Assembly: GCA_024222485.1 (NCBI GenBank)
Contig: JAAEPJ010000228.1
Span: forward strand, 1 to 22,153
Length of the DNA: 22,153 bases
Direction of reading: 5' to 3'
DNA from: a bacterium
GTDB lineage: Bacteria > RUG730 > JAAEPJ01
In this document: one piece after another, positions 22,020 through 22,153 of the stretch
Numbering within the stretch: the first letter of the stretch is position 1
Layout: every line of letters starts with the position of its first letter
Position numbers and translations under genes: made by a program
Notes under the pieces: model-generated
Told to the model about the DNA's origin: nothing
The model's database searches: none
The model's input: the letters and a program-made list of their open reading frames with translations, nothing else

Positions 22020-22153
22020 TGTACCCCTTTTAGTCAAGAAAAAAATGGGAGAGTTTTATAAAGCAACTTTAAGTTCTTTATGATAATATTGATTAGGTGT
22101 TAAATAATTAAGGCTCTGATGTGGAAAATCATAATTATAATCATTTATCCAAC
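22020..22153 (-). mobile_element. Right end of a second IS copy, inverted (partial)
   Basis: Starting with TGTACCCC at 22020, this is the reverse complement of 167-300 with one visible mismatch. It holds the IS terminal sequence and the last part of the transposase, and runs off the right edge. Both copies point inward with their transposase 3' ends. The flank TAA (22017-22019), read outward from the IS as TTA, equals the TTA outside the left copy (301-303); whether this is part of the IS end or chance target likeness cannot be told here. Confidence 0.85.
22056..22153 (-). CDS. IS3-like transposase, C-terminal fragment (inverted copy)
   Basis: The last 31 or so codons of the same transposase as at the left edge, ending in TAA at 22058-22056 on the minus strand and coding the stretch WINDYNYDFPHQSLNYLTPN and onward. 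It has no start in the window. No difference from the left copy is seen in the coding part. Confidence 0.8.
   Translation of the reverse strand, partial: WINDYNYDFPHQSLNYLTPNQYYHKELKVAL

Noticed and set aside
1-22153. Composite transposon made of two IS copies with the prophage as cargo
   Set aside because: The outer IS ends are not in view, the cargo is a phage late operon plus tRNA-flank host genes, and the two copies are better explained by separate insertions followed by possible inversion.

Overview
The window is strongly AT-rich and almost every gene is on the + strand. It is the right-hand part of an integrated tailed phage with a contractile (myovirus-type) tail, followed by a short stretch of host chromosome, and it is bounded at both ends by the same insertion-sequence end in opposite orientation. 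The host flank carries a secreted subtilisin with a PQQ-type propeller and a C-terminal FlgD-like domain, next to a PorV/PorQ-like outer-membrane barrel gene. That pairing points to an uncultured Gram-negative bacterium of the Elusimicrobiota/Endomicrobia kind or another phylum using Por-type secretion. The phylum is an inference from memory of gene families, not something the sequence proves.

Layout: (1) 1-300, right end of an IS3-like element with the C-terminal part of its transposase. (2) 311-5695, head and neck genes, sheath and tube: a decoration-like protein that begins right at the IS junction, the major capsid protein, four or five small connector/neck/terminator genes, tail sheath and tail tube. 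(3) 5725-7968, tail assembly chaperone, apparently with a programmed -1 frameshift, and the tape measure. (4) 7976-14487, baseplate (Dit-like protein, plug, hub, spike, gp25-like wedge, J, DUF2612-like) and a long fibre with a seven-bladed propeller. (5) 14506-16264, fibre-associated protein, small membrane proteins and an M15 endolysin (lysis cassette), then poorly understood small ORFs. (6) 16265-16464, phage-end DNA with an 11-bp tandem repeat and the 3' part of a tRNA-Thr(GGT), the probable attachment site and right prophage boundary. (7) 16465-21678, host flank: an intergenic stretch with a decayed ORF, the 1300-residue protease and the PorV-like gene. (8) 21679-22153, a non-coding stretch with a promoter-like sequence that runs into a second, inverted copy of the IS end.

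How the genes work together: regions 2 to 4 read as one tightly packed late operon with overlapping stop/start codons, in the usual order capsid - neck - sheath - tube - chaperone - tape measure - baseplate - fibre - lysis. No terminase, portal, head protease, integrase or repressor is in view. Either they lie beyond the left IS or they have been lost or moved by IS-mediated rearrangement.

Most noteworthy: a frameshift cassette in the tail chaperone gene (Shine-Dalgarno-like GGAGG at 6048-6052, slippery TTTTTTG at 6066-6072, long -1 frame open exactly from there); a likely ATT start for that same gene; the seven-bladed, cysteine-bearing propeller fibre; the tRNA-derived attachment site with adjacent 11-bp direct repeats; and the inverted IS pair bounding the segment.
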